A stretch of DNA of 63,886 nucleotides from Akkermansiaceae bacterium (GTDB lineage Bacteria > Verrucomicrobiota > Verrucomicrobiia > Verrucomicrobiales > Akkermansiaceae), in NCBI GenBank assembly GCA_903908495.1, contig CAIVSK010000022.1, forward strand, positions 1 through 63,886, in the 5' to 3' direction. Positions 1 through 9,683 of this stretch are shown in pieces. The notes under the pieces are model-generated. The model worked only from the letters and a program-made list of their open reading frames with translations. It was not told the origin of the DNA and did no database searches. Position numbers and translations under genes: made by a program. Position 1 is the stretch's first letter; every line of letters begins with the position of its first letter.

Positions 1-3000
1 ACTGGCTTGGCATTCAACCGCAACACCACGGTTTCCGCCAACACCACCATCACCACAGGCCGCCTGACCTCTGGCGCAGGCGTCACCGACACCTTGGGAA
101 CCCTCTCGCTCGGCGCGCAAACACTCAGCCTGGCGGTTGGCCCCAACGTCGCCAGCGGTACCGTCGGTCTGACCTTCGGGGCCACCACTCTCACGGGTGC
201 CGCTACCTTCAACCCGGCCGCCGGCACCAATCTCACTCTCGGTGCCCTTAGCGGCAGCGCCACCGGATTCACAAAGCAAGGTGCCGGTCAATTGACGCTC
301 GCAGCGGCGGGCAGCTTCACCGGCGGGGTCACCCTCAATGCCGGGGTCCTGCAACTGGGCAACGCTGGTGCACTCAACGCCACAGCGGGATCGGAAAATG
401 CCATAACCTTCGGGGTCGGCAGCACCGGCACCCTGCGGCTCAATGGCAACAGCGTGGTGGTTTCCAATCTGAACAGCAATGCCACACTCGGATCGCCAGG
501 CGTCGAAAATGCCAACGCCAGCGCCGCCACCCTCACCGTCGGCAACTCGACCAACCTGACCGGCAGCTTTGCCGGGGTGCTCCAAAACGGGACCGGCGGC
601 GGCACCCTCGGTCTGACCAAGGCGGGCACCGGCAGCCTCACCCTCGCCGGCACCAACACGTACACCGGCACCACCACCATCAGCGCCGGCACCCTCAAAC
701 TCGGCAACGCCGCCGCCTTGGGCAGCACCACCGGCGGCACCATCGTGGCATCTGGCGCGGTGCTCGACCTGCTCGGCCAGACGATCGGCGCGGAAGCATT
801 GACCCTCAGCGGCACCGGAATCTCGACAGGAGGCGCGCTCATCAACAGCGACGGCACGGCCGCCAGCTTCAGCGGGGCCATCACCTTGGCTGCCGATAGC
901 AGCATCAGCACCGTCTCACAAATGACCTTGAGCGGCGCTATCGGCGAAAGCGTCGCGGCAAAGGCACTGACCAAGGTCGGTGCGGGGGTCGTGACCCTCT
1001 CCAACACCAATACCTACACCGGGGCCACCACCATCAGCGCTGGCACCCTCAACGTCACCGGGTCTCTGAACGCCAGTTCCGCCGTGGCCGTCAGCGGTGG
1101 CGCCACCTTGTCCGGCAGCGGCAGCGTCGGCGGCAGCGTCACGGTGGCCTCGACCGGTATGATCACCGCAGGCAACGGCAGCAGCGGCACGCTCGCCATC
1201 GGCGGCGGACTGACCTTCACCAGCGATGGCACGATCCACATCGGTGCCCTCAGCGGCTACACCAGCACCGCTGCCGTCGGCGTCACCGGCAACCTGACCC
1301 TCAGCGGCGGTGCCGGCGCGGTCACTCTTGCCTTGCCGGGCGGCGCGGTGAGCAATGGCACTTACCATCTCGTCAGTCATGCCAACGTCTTGGGCAGTCT
1401 GAGTGGTTTGGCCGTCAGCGGTCCGAGCGTCGGCGTGCGCCAAACCGGCTTGCTGACCAACAACACCGGCATGATCGACTATGTGGTGACCGGCGACACC
1501 CCCTACTGGACAGGTGCCGGGGGTGGTGGCGCGGGCGGCGGCGATGGTGATTGGACCACCACCGCTGCGGTCACAAACTGGAAACTCATCACTGCGGGCA
1601 CTGCCACGTATTTCCTGGCTAGCGACTCCTCGCTGTTCAACGACAGTGCGAGCGGCACCGGCACCGTCACGGTCAACATCACCACCAACGTCACACCCGT
1701 CAACGCCACCTTCAATAACTCCTCGTCCCGTGACTATGTGTTGCAGCAAACCGGCGGCTTCGGCATCACCACCGGCTCGCTCGCCAAATCCGGCACGGGC
1801 ACGCTGACCATCACCAATGCCAACAGCTACACCGGCGGCACCACCCTCAGCGCGGGGGTGCTCCAAATTGGCAACAACGCCGCGTTGGGCAGCGTCGCCA
1901 CCGATACTCTCACCCTCAACGGCGGCACGTTGTCGTCGGACTCGACGACGGCACGCACCCTGGCCAATAATCTGATCTTGGGCGGGGACGTCACCCTCGG
2001 CAATTCGACCCATACCGGACTGCTGACGTTTACTGGCACGGTGGACCTCGACGGGACCACCCATACCATGACGACGGCGTCGAACGTGGAATTCTCCGGC
2101 ATCATTTCCGGCTCCAACGGCGGCCTTTCCAAGGCGGGCGCGGGCACTCTCACGCTGTCCGGTGCCAACACGTTCACCAGCGACGTGAGCATCAGCGCCG
2201 GCACTCTGGCCATCAATTCGGCCAGCAGCCTGGGCGCGGTCGGCGGCATGCTCACCGTCACAGGCAATAGCACGCTGCAGGCAAATGCCAGTTTCACCGT
2301 CACCCGCGGCTATGTCATCAATAACACAGTGACCGCCACCGTCGATACCAATGGCTACGACCTGACCAATGCCGGGGTGGTTTCCGGTCTCGGCGCGCTC
2401 ACCAAAACCGGCACGGGCACCCTGACACTCACCGGTACGAACACCTACAGCGGAACCACCACCATCAGCGGCGGTACCTTGCAAATCGGCAACGGCACGA
2501 CCGACGGCCTGCTCAGCGCCAGCGCCAACGTCGTGGACAACAGCGCGCTGGTGTACGATCTGGTGGGCAGCAGCACCTTCGACAAGATCATCAGCGGCAG
2601 CGGCACCTTCACCAAGAGTGGCGCGGGCACACTGACCATGACCGCCACCAACACCTGGGGCGGCCACACGACCATCAGCGCCGGCACCTTGCAACTCGGC
2701 GACGGCACCACGGACGGCACCATCATCAGCAGTTCGGGCATCACCAACGATAGCTCCCTGGTGTTCAATGTGGTTGGCACGGCGCAGACCTACACCAGCG
2801 TCATCGACGGCACCGGCATCCTGACCAAGACCGGCGCGGGCTCGCTCAGACTCTCCGGCACCAACACCTACACCGGCGGCACCACGCTCGCCGGCGGCAC
2901 CTTGATCCTCACGAGTATCAGCAGCATGGGCGGGTCGACGGGCAATTTGACGTTTGCGGGCACCGGCACCCTGACCTCCGACGTGGACCTGAGCGGATCC

Positions 3001-6000
3001 CGCTCCTGGGTCATCAACAGCGGCGCGACCGCCAACATCGACACCAACAGCCACACGTTTACCCGTGGTGGCGTCGTTTCCGGTGCCGGCGGACTCAACA
3101 AACTAGGCACGGGTACCCTGGCGATGACCCAGGTCAACACCTACACCGGCACGACAACCATTAGCGCCGGCACGTTGAGCCTCATAGCAGACAGCGGCCT
3201 GGGCACCGCGCCGGGATCCGCCACGGCGGGCCAATTGGTCCTCAACGGCGGAGCCTTGGCCGCCACCGTGGACGTTACCTTGAACAGCAACCGCGGCATC
3301 GCGCTGGCCAGCACCAGCGGCTTCGACGTGACCGCCACCAAAACCCTGACCTACGGCGGCATCATGACCGGTGCCGGCGGCTTCACCAAGACCGGCGACG
3401 GCACCCTGGTGCTCTCGGGCCGCAACACGTTCGACGGAGGCATCGCCCTCAGCGCCGGCACTATCGTCATCAGTACCGACGCGAGTCTTGGCAACTACGG
3501 CAGCGGCTACGGCAGCCTGACCTTCACCGGCAGCGCCACCGAAAAGTTGGCCGCTGATGTCTCCACCACCCGCACCGTCGCGCTCAACTCCGGTAGCACC
3601 GGTACCATCGACACCAACGGCTTCACCCTCGAGCACGACGGGGTCATTTCCGGCCTCGGCGCACTGACCAAGGCGGGAGCAGGCACTCTCGTCCTCGACG
3701 GTGCCAATACCTTCACCGGCGTGACCACCATCAATTCCGGCGGCACCTTGCAAATCGGCGACGGCGTCGACGACGGGTCCATCGCCACCAGTTCGGGCGT
3801 CACCAACAACGGCAACCTCACATTCAATGTGGCGAGCAGCAATAGCTACGCCAATGCAATCGGTGGCACTGGCACCCTCACCAAGACTGGCGCGGGCACC
3901 CTCACCCTCACCGGCACCAGCACCTACTCAGGCAAGACCATCCTCGCCGCCGGCACCTTGATCATCGGTAGCGCCGCCAGCATGGGCGATCAATCGAGCA
4001 CGAATTACCTGGAATACGCGGGCAATGCCACGCTGAAATCCAATGCCTATCGGAACGTCGCCCGCGGCTGGGTCATCGACAGCGGTGCCACCGCCAATGC
4101 CGATACTAACAATTTTGTGCTTGATATGTATGGCGTCATTTCCGGTGCAGGCTCCCTCAACAAGGTCGGCTTGGGCACCATGACGGTCTTCGCCACCAAC
4201 ACTTACACCGGCGCAACGACGATCACCGGCGGTACATTGAGTCTCGCCGCCGATAGCGGGCTGGGCGCGGTACCCGGATCCGCCACGGCGAACCAGTTGG
4301 TGCTCAATGGCGGCACTTTATCCGCCACCACCGGCTTCACCTTGAATAGCAACCGCGGCATTTCACTGGCGGTTGACAGCACGCTGGACGTGGCCCCCAG
4401 CCAAACCCTGACCTACAGCGGCATCATGGCCGGCACCGGCGGCTTCACCAAGACCGGCAGCGGCACCCTGGAGTTGCTCGGCAGCAACACTTTTGAAGGC
4501 AATATCACGCTGAATGCCGGTACCATCACCATCAAGTCCGGCCAAAGTTTGGGCCCTTACATCGGCGGCCAGCCCAACGGCGAACTCATTTTCTCCGGCA
4601 ATGCGACCGAACAGCTTGCCGCCGACGTCACCACCGCCCGCTCTTATGTCCTGAACTCCGGCATCACCGGCACGATCGACACCAACGGTTACACGCTCAC
4701 CCATGAGGGCGACATCTCCGGCGCTGGCGCGCTGGCCAAGGTCGGCAGCGGTACGCTCACCCTCAGCGGCACCAACATCTATTCCGGCGGCACCACCTTC
4801 GCGGCCGGCACGGTTTCGATTGGTGCCGCCGCGGCGGTGGGCTCAGGCACTCTCACCTTCAGTGGCGGCGTGCTCGATATTTCCTCAACCCTCAGTTTGG
4901 GCAACTCCATCGTCGTCAACAATGTCAGCTCAGGGGTGTCCGTCGATAGTGGCCAAACCCTCACCCTCTCAGGTGCCATCAGCGGGAGCTACGGCCTCCA
5001 CAAGGACGGCTCCGGTTTCCTTGTGATGGCTGGCAGCAGCAACACCGCCCCGACGATCATCAATGCGGGCACCGCCACCGGCACCGCCGCCAACGCCGGT
5101 GCCAGCCTGGCGGTCGCCAGCGGTGCCACCTTCAATTTCACGCAGAGCTCGGCGGGCACCTACAGCGGTGCCATCAGCGGCACGGGCAAAGTCGCCGTTT
5201 CCGGCCCGTTGACCCTCGCTGGCACCAATACCGGCTTCAGCGGCCCCATCGAAATCGGTAGCAGCGCGACTTTGGCGGTGGCCACCGCAGGCAGCCTGGG
5301 CAGCGGCGCAATCACCCTCGACGGCTCGGCCAGCGCGGCCTCGGTGTTGCAATTCGGCAGTGGCTCCGGCGGCGCCACCTACGCCAATAATATCACGGTG
5401 AGCGCCGACCAGGGGGTTCTGCACAACACCAGCGGCGGCACGGTGACCCTCAGCGGCACTCTCACCAAGGACGGCAGCGTGCTGGTCCTGCAGGGCGGCA
5501 CTTTCAACATCACCGGCACCATCACCGGCGCCTCCGCCAATTCCGACCTCGTCGTCGACGCCTCCACCACTACCCTCAGCAGCGCCAACAGCTACAGCGG
5601 CCCGACCTACATCCGCAACGCCGGCTCCCTCATCGCCAATGTCACTGGTGCCCTGCCCACCGCCACCCGCTCGGACGTCATCATGGACGCCACCGGCAGC
5701 GGCAGTTCCAACCTGACTCTCGGTGCCAGCCAACAAATCGCCTCGCTCACGGGGCTATCGACTTCCACGGTGGCGTTGGCAGCCAGCACCCTGACGGTCG
5801 GCGCCACCACGGGCACCACCACCTTTGCGGGGGCGATTTCCGGCAGCGGCGGGGCGTTGGTCAAGGACGGCGCGTCCACCCAGATCCTGTCCGGCAGCAA
5901 CAGCTACACCGGCACCACCACAATTTCGGCCGGTACCCTGCAAATCGGGGCCGGCGGCAGCAGCGGCACGCTCGGCAGCGGCGCGGTGACTAATAGTGCC

Positions 6001-6984
6001 ACGCTGGTGTTCGACCGCAGCGATTCCTACGGCGGCGCGGTCAGCAACGACATCAGCGGCGGCGGCTCAGTCACCCTCAGTGGCGGCACGCTCTCGCTCG
6101 CAGGCACCAACACGTATACCGGCGGCACCGCCATCAACGGCGGCATCCTCAATCTGGGCTCCAGCGCCGCTGTGGGCAGCAGCGGCACCCTCGACTTCGG
6201 CGGCGGCACCCTGCAATACAGCGCCAGCAACACCACCGACTACTCGGGCCGCTTCAGCAGCGGGGCCAGCCAGGCCTACAAGGTCGACACCAACAGCCAG
6301 GATGTGACCTGGGCCACGGCGCTGACCAGTTCCGGCGGGTCGCTGGCGAAATCCGGCGCGGGCAGCCTCACGCTTTCCGGCAGCAACACGTACGACGGCA
6401 CCACCGCCGTGACCGCCGGCATCTTGGTGGTCAATGGCAGCCTGTCCGGCAGTGCCGTTTCGGTCTCCGGCACGCTCGCCGGCACCGGCACCGTCGGTGG
6501 CGCCATCACCATCAACTCCGGCGGTACGCTCGCACCGGGGGCACCGGATGCGCCGGGTGCACCGTCTGCTCCGGCCACGCTAAATCAGTCCAGCACACTC
6601 AATTTCGCCTCGGGCTCGGTCTTCGAGTGGTCGATGAATGAAAACCAGGTTGGCACCGCCTTCGACATGGTGGGTGGTGGAGGGTCCACCACCGTCGATA
6701 CCGGCAGCACGGTCTTCAAGATCGTCTTCGGTCCGGCGGTCGATATGAGCGACTCCTTCTGGAGCGCGCAGTGGGTCACCCGTCAATGGGCGATGACCGC
6801 CATCTTCGGGTCCGGCTTCAGCGGTTCCTTCGCCAGCGTTGATACCGGTGCCTACCCGGTCAACAGCGTCGGCACTTTCTCGATCGACGGCAGTTACCTG
6901 ACCTACACCACCGTCCCCGAGCCCACCACCGCCCTGGCCGGCTTGCTGCTGGCCGCCGGCCTGCTGCGGCGGAAGCGGGACTGA
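1..6984 (+). CDS. Giant autotransporter-type beta-strand repeat protein with PEP-CTERM signal (5' partial)
   Basis: The frame is open from base 1 and there is no signal peptide, so the true start lies left of the window; at least 2327 residues remain. Units resembling TKxGxGTLTLxGxNTYxG followed by TTIxAGTLxxG recur throughout, the pattern of autotransporter-associated beta-strand repeats that fold as a beta-helix. No autotransporter barrel follows. The protein instead ends with VPEPTTALAGLL, a hydrophobic helix and the basic tail LLRRKRD, a PEP-CTERM exosortase sorting signal. It is therefore probably a very large surface or extracellular-matrix protein, perhaps an adhesin (inference). Composition is dominated by Gly, Thr, Ser and Ala. 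The repetitive GC-rich DNA creates long antisense open frames that are not genes. Family call is strong; function is not known. Confidence 0.9.
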   Translation, partial: TGLAFNRNTTVSANTTITTGRLTSGAGVTDTLGTLSLGAQTLSLAVGPNVASGTVGLTFGATTLTGAATFNPAAGTNLTLGALSGSATGFTKQGAGQLTLAAAGSFTGGVTLNAGVLQLGNAGALNATAGSENAITFGVGSTGTLRLNGNSVVVSNLNSNATLGSPGVENANASAATLTVGNSTNLTGSFAGVLQNGTGGGTLGLTKAGTGSLTLAGTNTYTGTTTISAGTLKLGNAAALGSTTGGTIVASGAVLDLLGQTIGAEALTLSGTGISTGGALINSDGTAASFSGAITLAADSSISTVSQMTLSGAIGESVAAKALTKVGAGVVTLSNTNTYTGATTISAGTLNVTGSLNASSAVAVSGGATLSGSGSVGGSVTVASTGMITAGNGSSGTLAIGGGLTFTSDGTIHIGALSGYTSTAAVGVTGNLTLSGGAGAVTLALPGGAVSNGTYHLVSHANVLGSLSGLAVSGPSVGVRQTGLLTNNTGMIDYVVTGDTPYWTGAGGGGAGGGDGDWTTTAAVTNWKLITAGTATYFLASDSSLFNDSASGTGTVTVNITTNVTPVNATFNNSSSRDYVLQQTGGFGITTGSLAKSGTGTLTITNANSYTGGTTLSAGVLQIGNNAALGSVATDTLTLNGGTLSSDSTTARTLANNLILGGDVTLGNSTHTGLLTFTGTVDLDGTTHTMTTASNVEFSGIISGSNGGLSKAGAGTLTLSGANTFTSDVSISAGTLAINSASSLGAVGGMLTVTGNSTLQANASFTVTRGYVINNTVTATVDTNGYDLTNAGVVSGLGALTKTGTGTLTLTGTNTYSGTTTISGGTLQIGNGTTDGLLSASANVVDNSALVYDLVGSSTFDKIISGSGTFTKSGAGTLTMTATNTWGGHTTISAGTLQLGDGTTDGTIISSSGITNDSSLVFNVVGTAQTYTSVIDGTGILTKTGAGSLRLSGTNTYTGGTTLAGGTLILTSISSMGGSTGNLTFAGTGTLTSDVDLSGSRSWVINSGATANIDTNSHTFTRGGVVSGAGGLNKLGTGTLAMTQVNTYTGTTTISAGTLSLIADSGLGTAPGSATAGQLVLNGGALAATVDVTLNSNRGIALASTSGFDVTATKTLTYGGIMTGAGGFTKTGDGTLVLSGRNTFDGGIALSAGTIVISTDASLGNYGSGYGSLTFTGSATEKLAADVSTTRTVALNSGSTGTIDTNGFTLEHDGVISGLGALTKAGAGTLVLDGANTFTGVTTINSGGTLQIGDGVDDGSIATSSGVTNNGNLTFNVASSNSYANAIGGTGTLTKTGAGTLTLTGTSTYSGKTILAAGTLIIGSAASMGDQSSTNYLEYAGNATLKSNAYRNVARGWVIDSGATANADTNNFVLDMYGVISGAGSLNKVGLGTMTVFATNTYTGATTITGGTLSLAADSGLGAVPGSATANQLVLNGGTLSATTGFTLNSNRGISLAVDSTLDVAPSQTLTYSGIMAGTGGFTKTGSGTLELLGSNTFEGNITLNAGTITIKSGQSLGPYIGGQPNGELIFSGNATEQLAADVTTARSYVLNSGITGTIDTNGYTLTHEGDISGAGALAKVGSGTLTLSGTNIYSGGTTFAAGTVSIGAAAAVGSGTLTFSGGVLDISSTLSLGNSIVVNNVSSGVSVDSGQTLTLSGAISGSYGLHKDGSGFLVMAGSSNTAPTIINAGTATGTAANAGASLAVASGATFNFTQSSAGTYSGAISGTGKVAVSGPLTLAGTNTGFSGPIEIGSSATLAVATAGSLGSGAITLDGSASAASVLQFGSGSGGATYANNITVSADQGVLHNTSGGTVTLSGTLTKDGSVLVLQGGTFNITGTITGASANSDLVVDASTTTLSSANSYSGPTYIRNAGSLIANVTGALPTATRSDVIMDATGSGSSNLTLGASQQIASLTGLSTSTVALAASTLTVGATTGTTTFAGAISGSGGALVKDGASTQILSGSNSYTGTTTISAGTLQIGAGGSSGTLGSGAVTNSATLVFDRSDSYGGAVSNDISGGGSVTLSGGTLSLAGTNTYTGGTAINGGILNLGSSAAVGSSGTLDFGGGTLQYSASNTTDYSGRFSSGASQAYKVDTNSQDVTWATALTSSGGSLAKSGAGSLTLSGSNTYDGTTAVTAGILVVNGSLSGSAVSVSGTLAGTGTVGGAITINSGGTLAPGAPDAPGAPSAPATLNQSSTLNFASGSVFEWSMNENQVGTAFDMVGGGGSTTVDTGSTVFKIVFGPAVDMSDSFWSAQWVTRQWAMTAIFGSGFSGSFASVDTGAYPVNSVGTFSIDGSYLTYTTVPEPTTALAGLLLAAGLLRRKRD

Positions 6985-7003
6985 GGGACTCATTGCTCCA
7001 GGG

Positions 7004-7015
7004 GAGGAATTCCTC
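7004..7015. repeat. 12-bp perfect palindrome
   Basis: The sequence GAGGAATTCCTC is a perfect palindrome about 20 bp after the stop codon of the giant repeat protein and about 190 bp before the protease start. There is no T-run after it, so it is a poor rho-independent terminator. It could be an operator or chance. The rest of the 6985-7205 gap shows nothing else clear. Confidence 0.3.
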
Positions 7016-7205
7016 GCGAGCAGTCACCGACATGCCCTTAACTTGATGCCCGAGTCCACGTGCGGCCGGGAGGAAAATGAAAATTCCAGACAGGTCGGGC
7101 GTCGTGGATCGTTCTACATCGCCGGGGGTGACTCCTTGGCCGGAAATTTTTCGATACGCGGGAAGTTCCGGCACGATGGTTGCCTGCCCGCGTTTTTGTA
7201 CCCTC

Positions 7206-9389
7206 ATGAAACCTTTGTTTAAATTCCTCCTGCCCGCTTTCTCGATCAGCACGAGCTTGCTCGCCGCCGCCGCTGCCGCCGAGGCCGAGCGCCCGGCGAC
7301 CGACCCATTGAGTGCCAATGCGACCGATGCCGCCGTGACCATCCTGACCTCCAAGATATTGGAGAGCTCGCAGTTCGCCCACCAGCAACTCAACGCCAAG
7401 CTGGCCGACAAGTTTCTCGACCGCTACCTCGACGCGCTCGATGGAGCCCACCTGTTGTTCCTGCAAGAGGACATCGATGCCTTCGCGCTGCTGCGCCCGA
7501 CGCTGGCCGAAGCCACCCGCACCCTGGGCGACTCGAGCCTCGCCCACGTCGTTTTCAAACACTTCCTCGAACGCCTCGACCAACGCGTCGCGTTCGCCAA
7601 AGAGTTGCTCGATGGCGCGGCCTTCGAGTTCACATCCGATGAAAAATTTTCCTACGATCGCAAGGATGCCGCGCGCCCGGCCGATCTCGCCGCCGCCCAA
7701 TCCCTCTGGCGCCAGCAGTTGCGCTACGACTACCTGCAGGAAAAACTCGCCGGAAAAAAGGATTCCGACATCGTCAAAACCCTCGGCCATCGTGCGGCCC
7801 GCAGCGCCGAGACGATGCACAAAATGACCGACAAGGCGGTGCTCGAGCTGTATCTGGAGGCTCTCGCCCAAGTCTATGATCCGCATTCGGATTACATGGG
7901 CCCGGAGCAGCTCAAAAGCTTCGAAACCGCCATGAAATTGTCCCTCATCGGCATCGGCGCATCGCTGCGCTCGCAGGACGGATATTGCAAAATCATGGAA
8001 CTGGTTCCCGGCGGGCCCGCCGCCCGCAGCGGCCTCATCAAGATTGGTGACCGCATTGTGGGCGTCGCCCAGAAAGATGGCGACGAGTTCACCGATCTGG
8101 TCGATCTGCCGCTGCCCCAAACCGTCGAACTCATCCGTGGCAAAAAGGACAGCCCGGTTTTCCTCAACATCATCCCCGTCAGTGCCAGCGACGACAGCGT
8201 CCGCAAGACGATCTCCCTCGTGCGCGAGGAAATCAAACTCGAAGACCAACAGGCCAAGGCCCAAGTCATCGACCTGCCCGTCGGCGACAAAACCCAGCGC
8301 GTCGGCGTCATCGACTTGCCCGGGTTTTACGCCGGCGAAGGCACCGCCACCGAACCACCGACGTCCGCATCCGCCGATGTCGCCCGCCTGTTGACCAAGC
8401 TGAAGGAGGAAAAAGTCACCGGTATCATCCTCGACCTGCGGCGCAACGGCGGCGGTTCGCTCAAGGAGGCCATTGATCTAACCGGCCTGTTCATCCCGTC
8501 CGGCCCGGTGGTGCAGACGCGCAACCTCGAAGGCCGCGTGGAAGTCGGCCGCGACCGCGACGGCAAGGTTGCCTACGACGGGCCGCTGCTGGTTCTCACC
8601 AGCCGCTTGAGCGCTTCGGCGTCGGAGATTCTGGCCGGTGCCTTGCAGGATTACGGCCGTGCCGTCATCGTCGGCGACACCGCCACCTTTGGCAAGGGCA
8701 CCGTGCAAACGATTGTCCCGCTGGCCAGGGTCATGCAAGGCGAAGGACTCGTCCCCGACTCCGATCCAGGTGCCTTGAAAGTGACCATCAGCAAGTTCTA
8801 TCGGCCCAGCGGCAAGTCGACCCAGCTCGAAGGGGTCAAGGCCGATATCGTGATCCCCTCGCTCACCGATATGCCGGAAATCGGCGAGTCGGATCTGGCC
8901 AACCCGTTGCCGTGGGACACCCTGCCAGCGGCCGCCTTCGAGGAAAGCAACCGCGTCCAGGCAAGTCTCGCCGCCCTCCGCGGCAAATCCGACCAGCGCG
9001 TCGCCAAGGACCCGGACTTTGCCGTCTTGAAAGAGGATATCGCGCGCTTCGGCAAACTGCGCGCGGACAAATCCGTCTCGCTCAACGAGACCCAGCGCAA
9101 AGCCGAAAAGGCCGAACTCAAAGTCCGTCAGGCCAGCACCAAGAAAGAGCGCCTCGCCCGCGCCGCCACCCATCCCGTCGCCTATCAAGTCACCGTCAAA
9201 AACGCCGCCCGCCCCGGCCTGGACGAGCTGGTCAAGCCCAAGCCGCCGCTCATCGACCTGGACGCCGATGCGGACGCCCCCGCCGAAGCCGCCGCTCCCG
9301 TCGAGGATATCATTCTCCGCGAGGCCCAATCCATTTTGCTGGACTACGCCAGCCTGCTGCAAGGCCAGCCCGAGGTGTCCCAACGCTGA
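7206..9389 (+). CDS. prc: Tail-specific carboxy-terminal protease, S41 family (Prc-like)
   Basis: Predicted periplasmic serine protease that cleaves proteins from unstructured C-termini. I start at ATG 7206 because it begins a signal peptide (MKPLFKFLLPAF, then an Ala-rich cleavage region); an upstream in-frame ATG at 7077 would bury this. Order in the 727-residue protein: Prc N-terminal helical domain (about 30-230), PDZ domain (about 240-320, beginning SLIGIGASL), S41 core with LDLRRNGGGS, and a C-terminal Prc extension. The Ser/Lys dyad is visible as S471 in SASASE and K497 in FGKG, 26 residues apart, close to the E. coli Prc spacing. In the family it acts in envelope protein turnover and processing. 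It stands alone, with no obvious partner gene. Confidence 0.93.
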   Translation: MKPLFKFLLPAFSISTSLLAAAAAAEAERPATDPLSANATDAAVTILTSKILESSQFAHQQLNAKLADKFLDRYLDALDGAHLLFLQEDIDAFALLRPTLAEATRTLGDSSLAHVVFKHFLERLDQRVAFAKELLDGAAFEFTSDEKFSYDRKDAARPADLAAAQSLWRQQLRYDYLQEKLAGKKDSDIVKTLGHRAARSAETMHKMTDKAVLELYLEALAQVYDPHSDYMGPEQLKSFETAMKLSLIGIGASLRSQDGYCKIMELVPGGPAARSGLIKIGDRIVGVAQKDGDEFTDLVDLPLPQTVELIRGKKDSPVFLNIIPVSASDDSVRKTISLVREEIKLEDQQAKAQVIDLPVGDKTQRVGVIDLPGFYAGEGTATEPPTSASADVARLLTKLKEEKVTGIILDLRRNGGGSLKEAIDLTGLFIPSGPVVQTRNLEGRVEVGRDRDGKVAYDGPLLVLTSRLSASASEILAGALQDYGRAVIVGDTATFGKGTVQTIVPLARVMQGEGLVPDSDPGALKVTISKFYRPSGKSTQLEGVKADIVIPSLTDMPEIGESDLANPLPWDTLPAAAFEESNRVQASLAALRGKSDQRVAKDPDFAVLKEDIARFGKLRADKSVSLNETQRKAEKAELKVRQASTKKERLARAATHPVAYQVTVKNAARPGLDELVKPKPPLIDLDADADAPAEAAAPVEDIILREAQSILLDYASLLQGQPEVSQR

Positions 9390-9422
9390 GGGTCGGGATT
9401 TAGCAGGAAACCCCGCGCTCAA

Positions 9423-9530
9423 GGAGCGGCGATCTCCGAATCGCCGCAGACCATGGTGAGCCAATGCGTGGGGGTGAGCCGGATGCCATTGCCCCCTCAT
9501 GGTCCAGGGCGATTCGGAGATCGCCCCTCC
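9423..9530. repeat. REP-like inverted repeat (33-bp arms)
   Basis: Two arms at 9423-9455 and 9498-9530 are inverted copies with about four mismatches, separated by 42 bp. Each arm holds its own smaller hairpin, GGCGAT and ATCGCC around CTCCGA. This nested palindrome is the layout of REP/BIME elements. It fills much of the 9390-9683 gap between the protease and the RidA-like gene; no open frame there looks real. No transposase of the REP-associated type is in the window. Confidence 0.75.
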
Positions 9531-9683
9531 GTGGGTGGAGCTTCCGCGGCGATTTCCGGAAAATCTTCGCGGCACCGGCGATTGCGCCACACCAGTCGAC
9601 GAAATCCGCTATCCTTCCATGGCAGGCCGCGGAAACTCTGATTTTCCGAAATATCGGGCTTTCCCGGCCCGTATTTCCCGTCC

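Noticed and set aside
916..3054. A 712-codon open frame on the minus strand inside the giant repeat protein
   Set aside because: It is antisense to clear beta-strand repeats, has a Gly/Ala/Asp-biased composition with no domain, and arises from GC-rich third positions; similar antisense frames recur along the whole gene.
7077..7205. Upstream in-frame start of the Prc protease
   Set aside because: It would put about 43 unrelated residues before an obvious signal peptide at 7206.
7088..8264. Minus-strand open frame opposite the Prc protease
   Set aside because: Shadow of the real gene; no recognisable domain, and it lies wholly opposite strong protease motifs.
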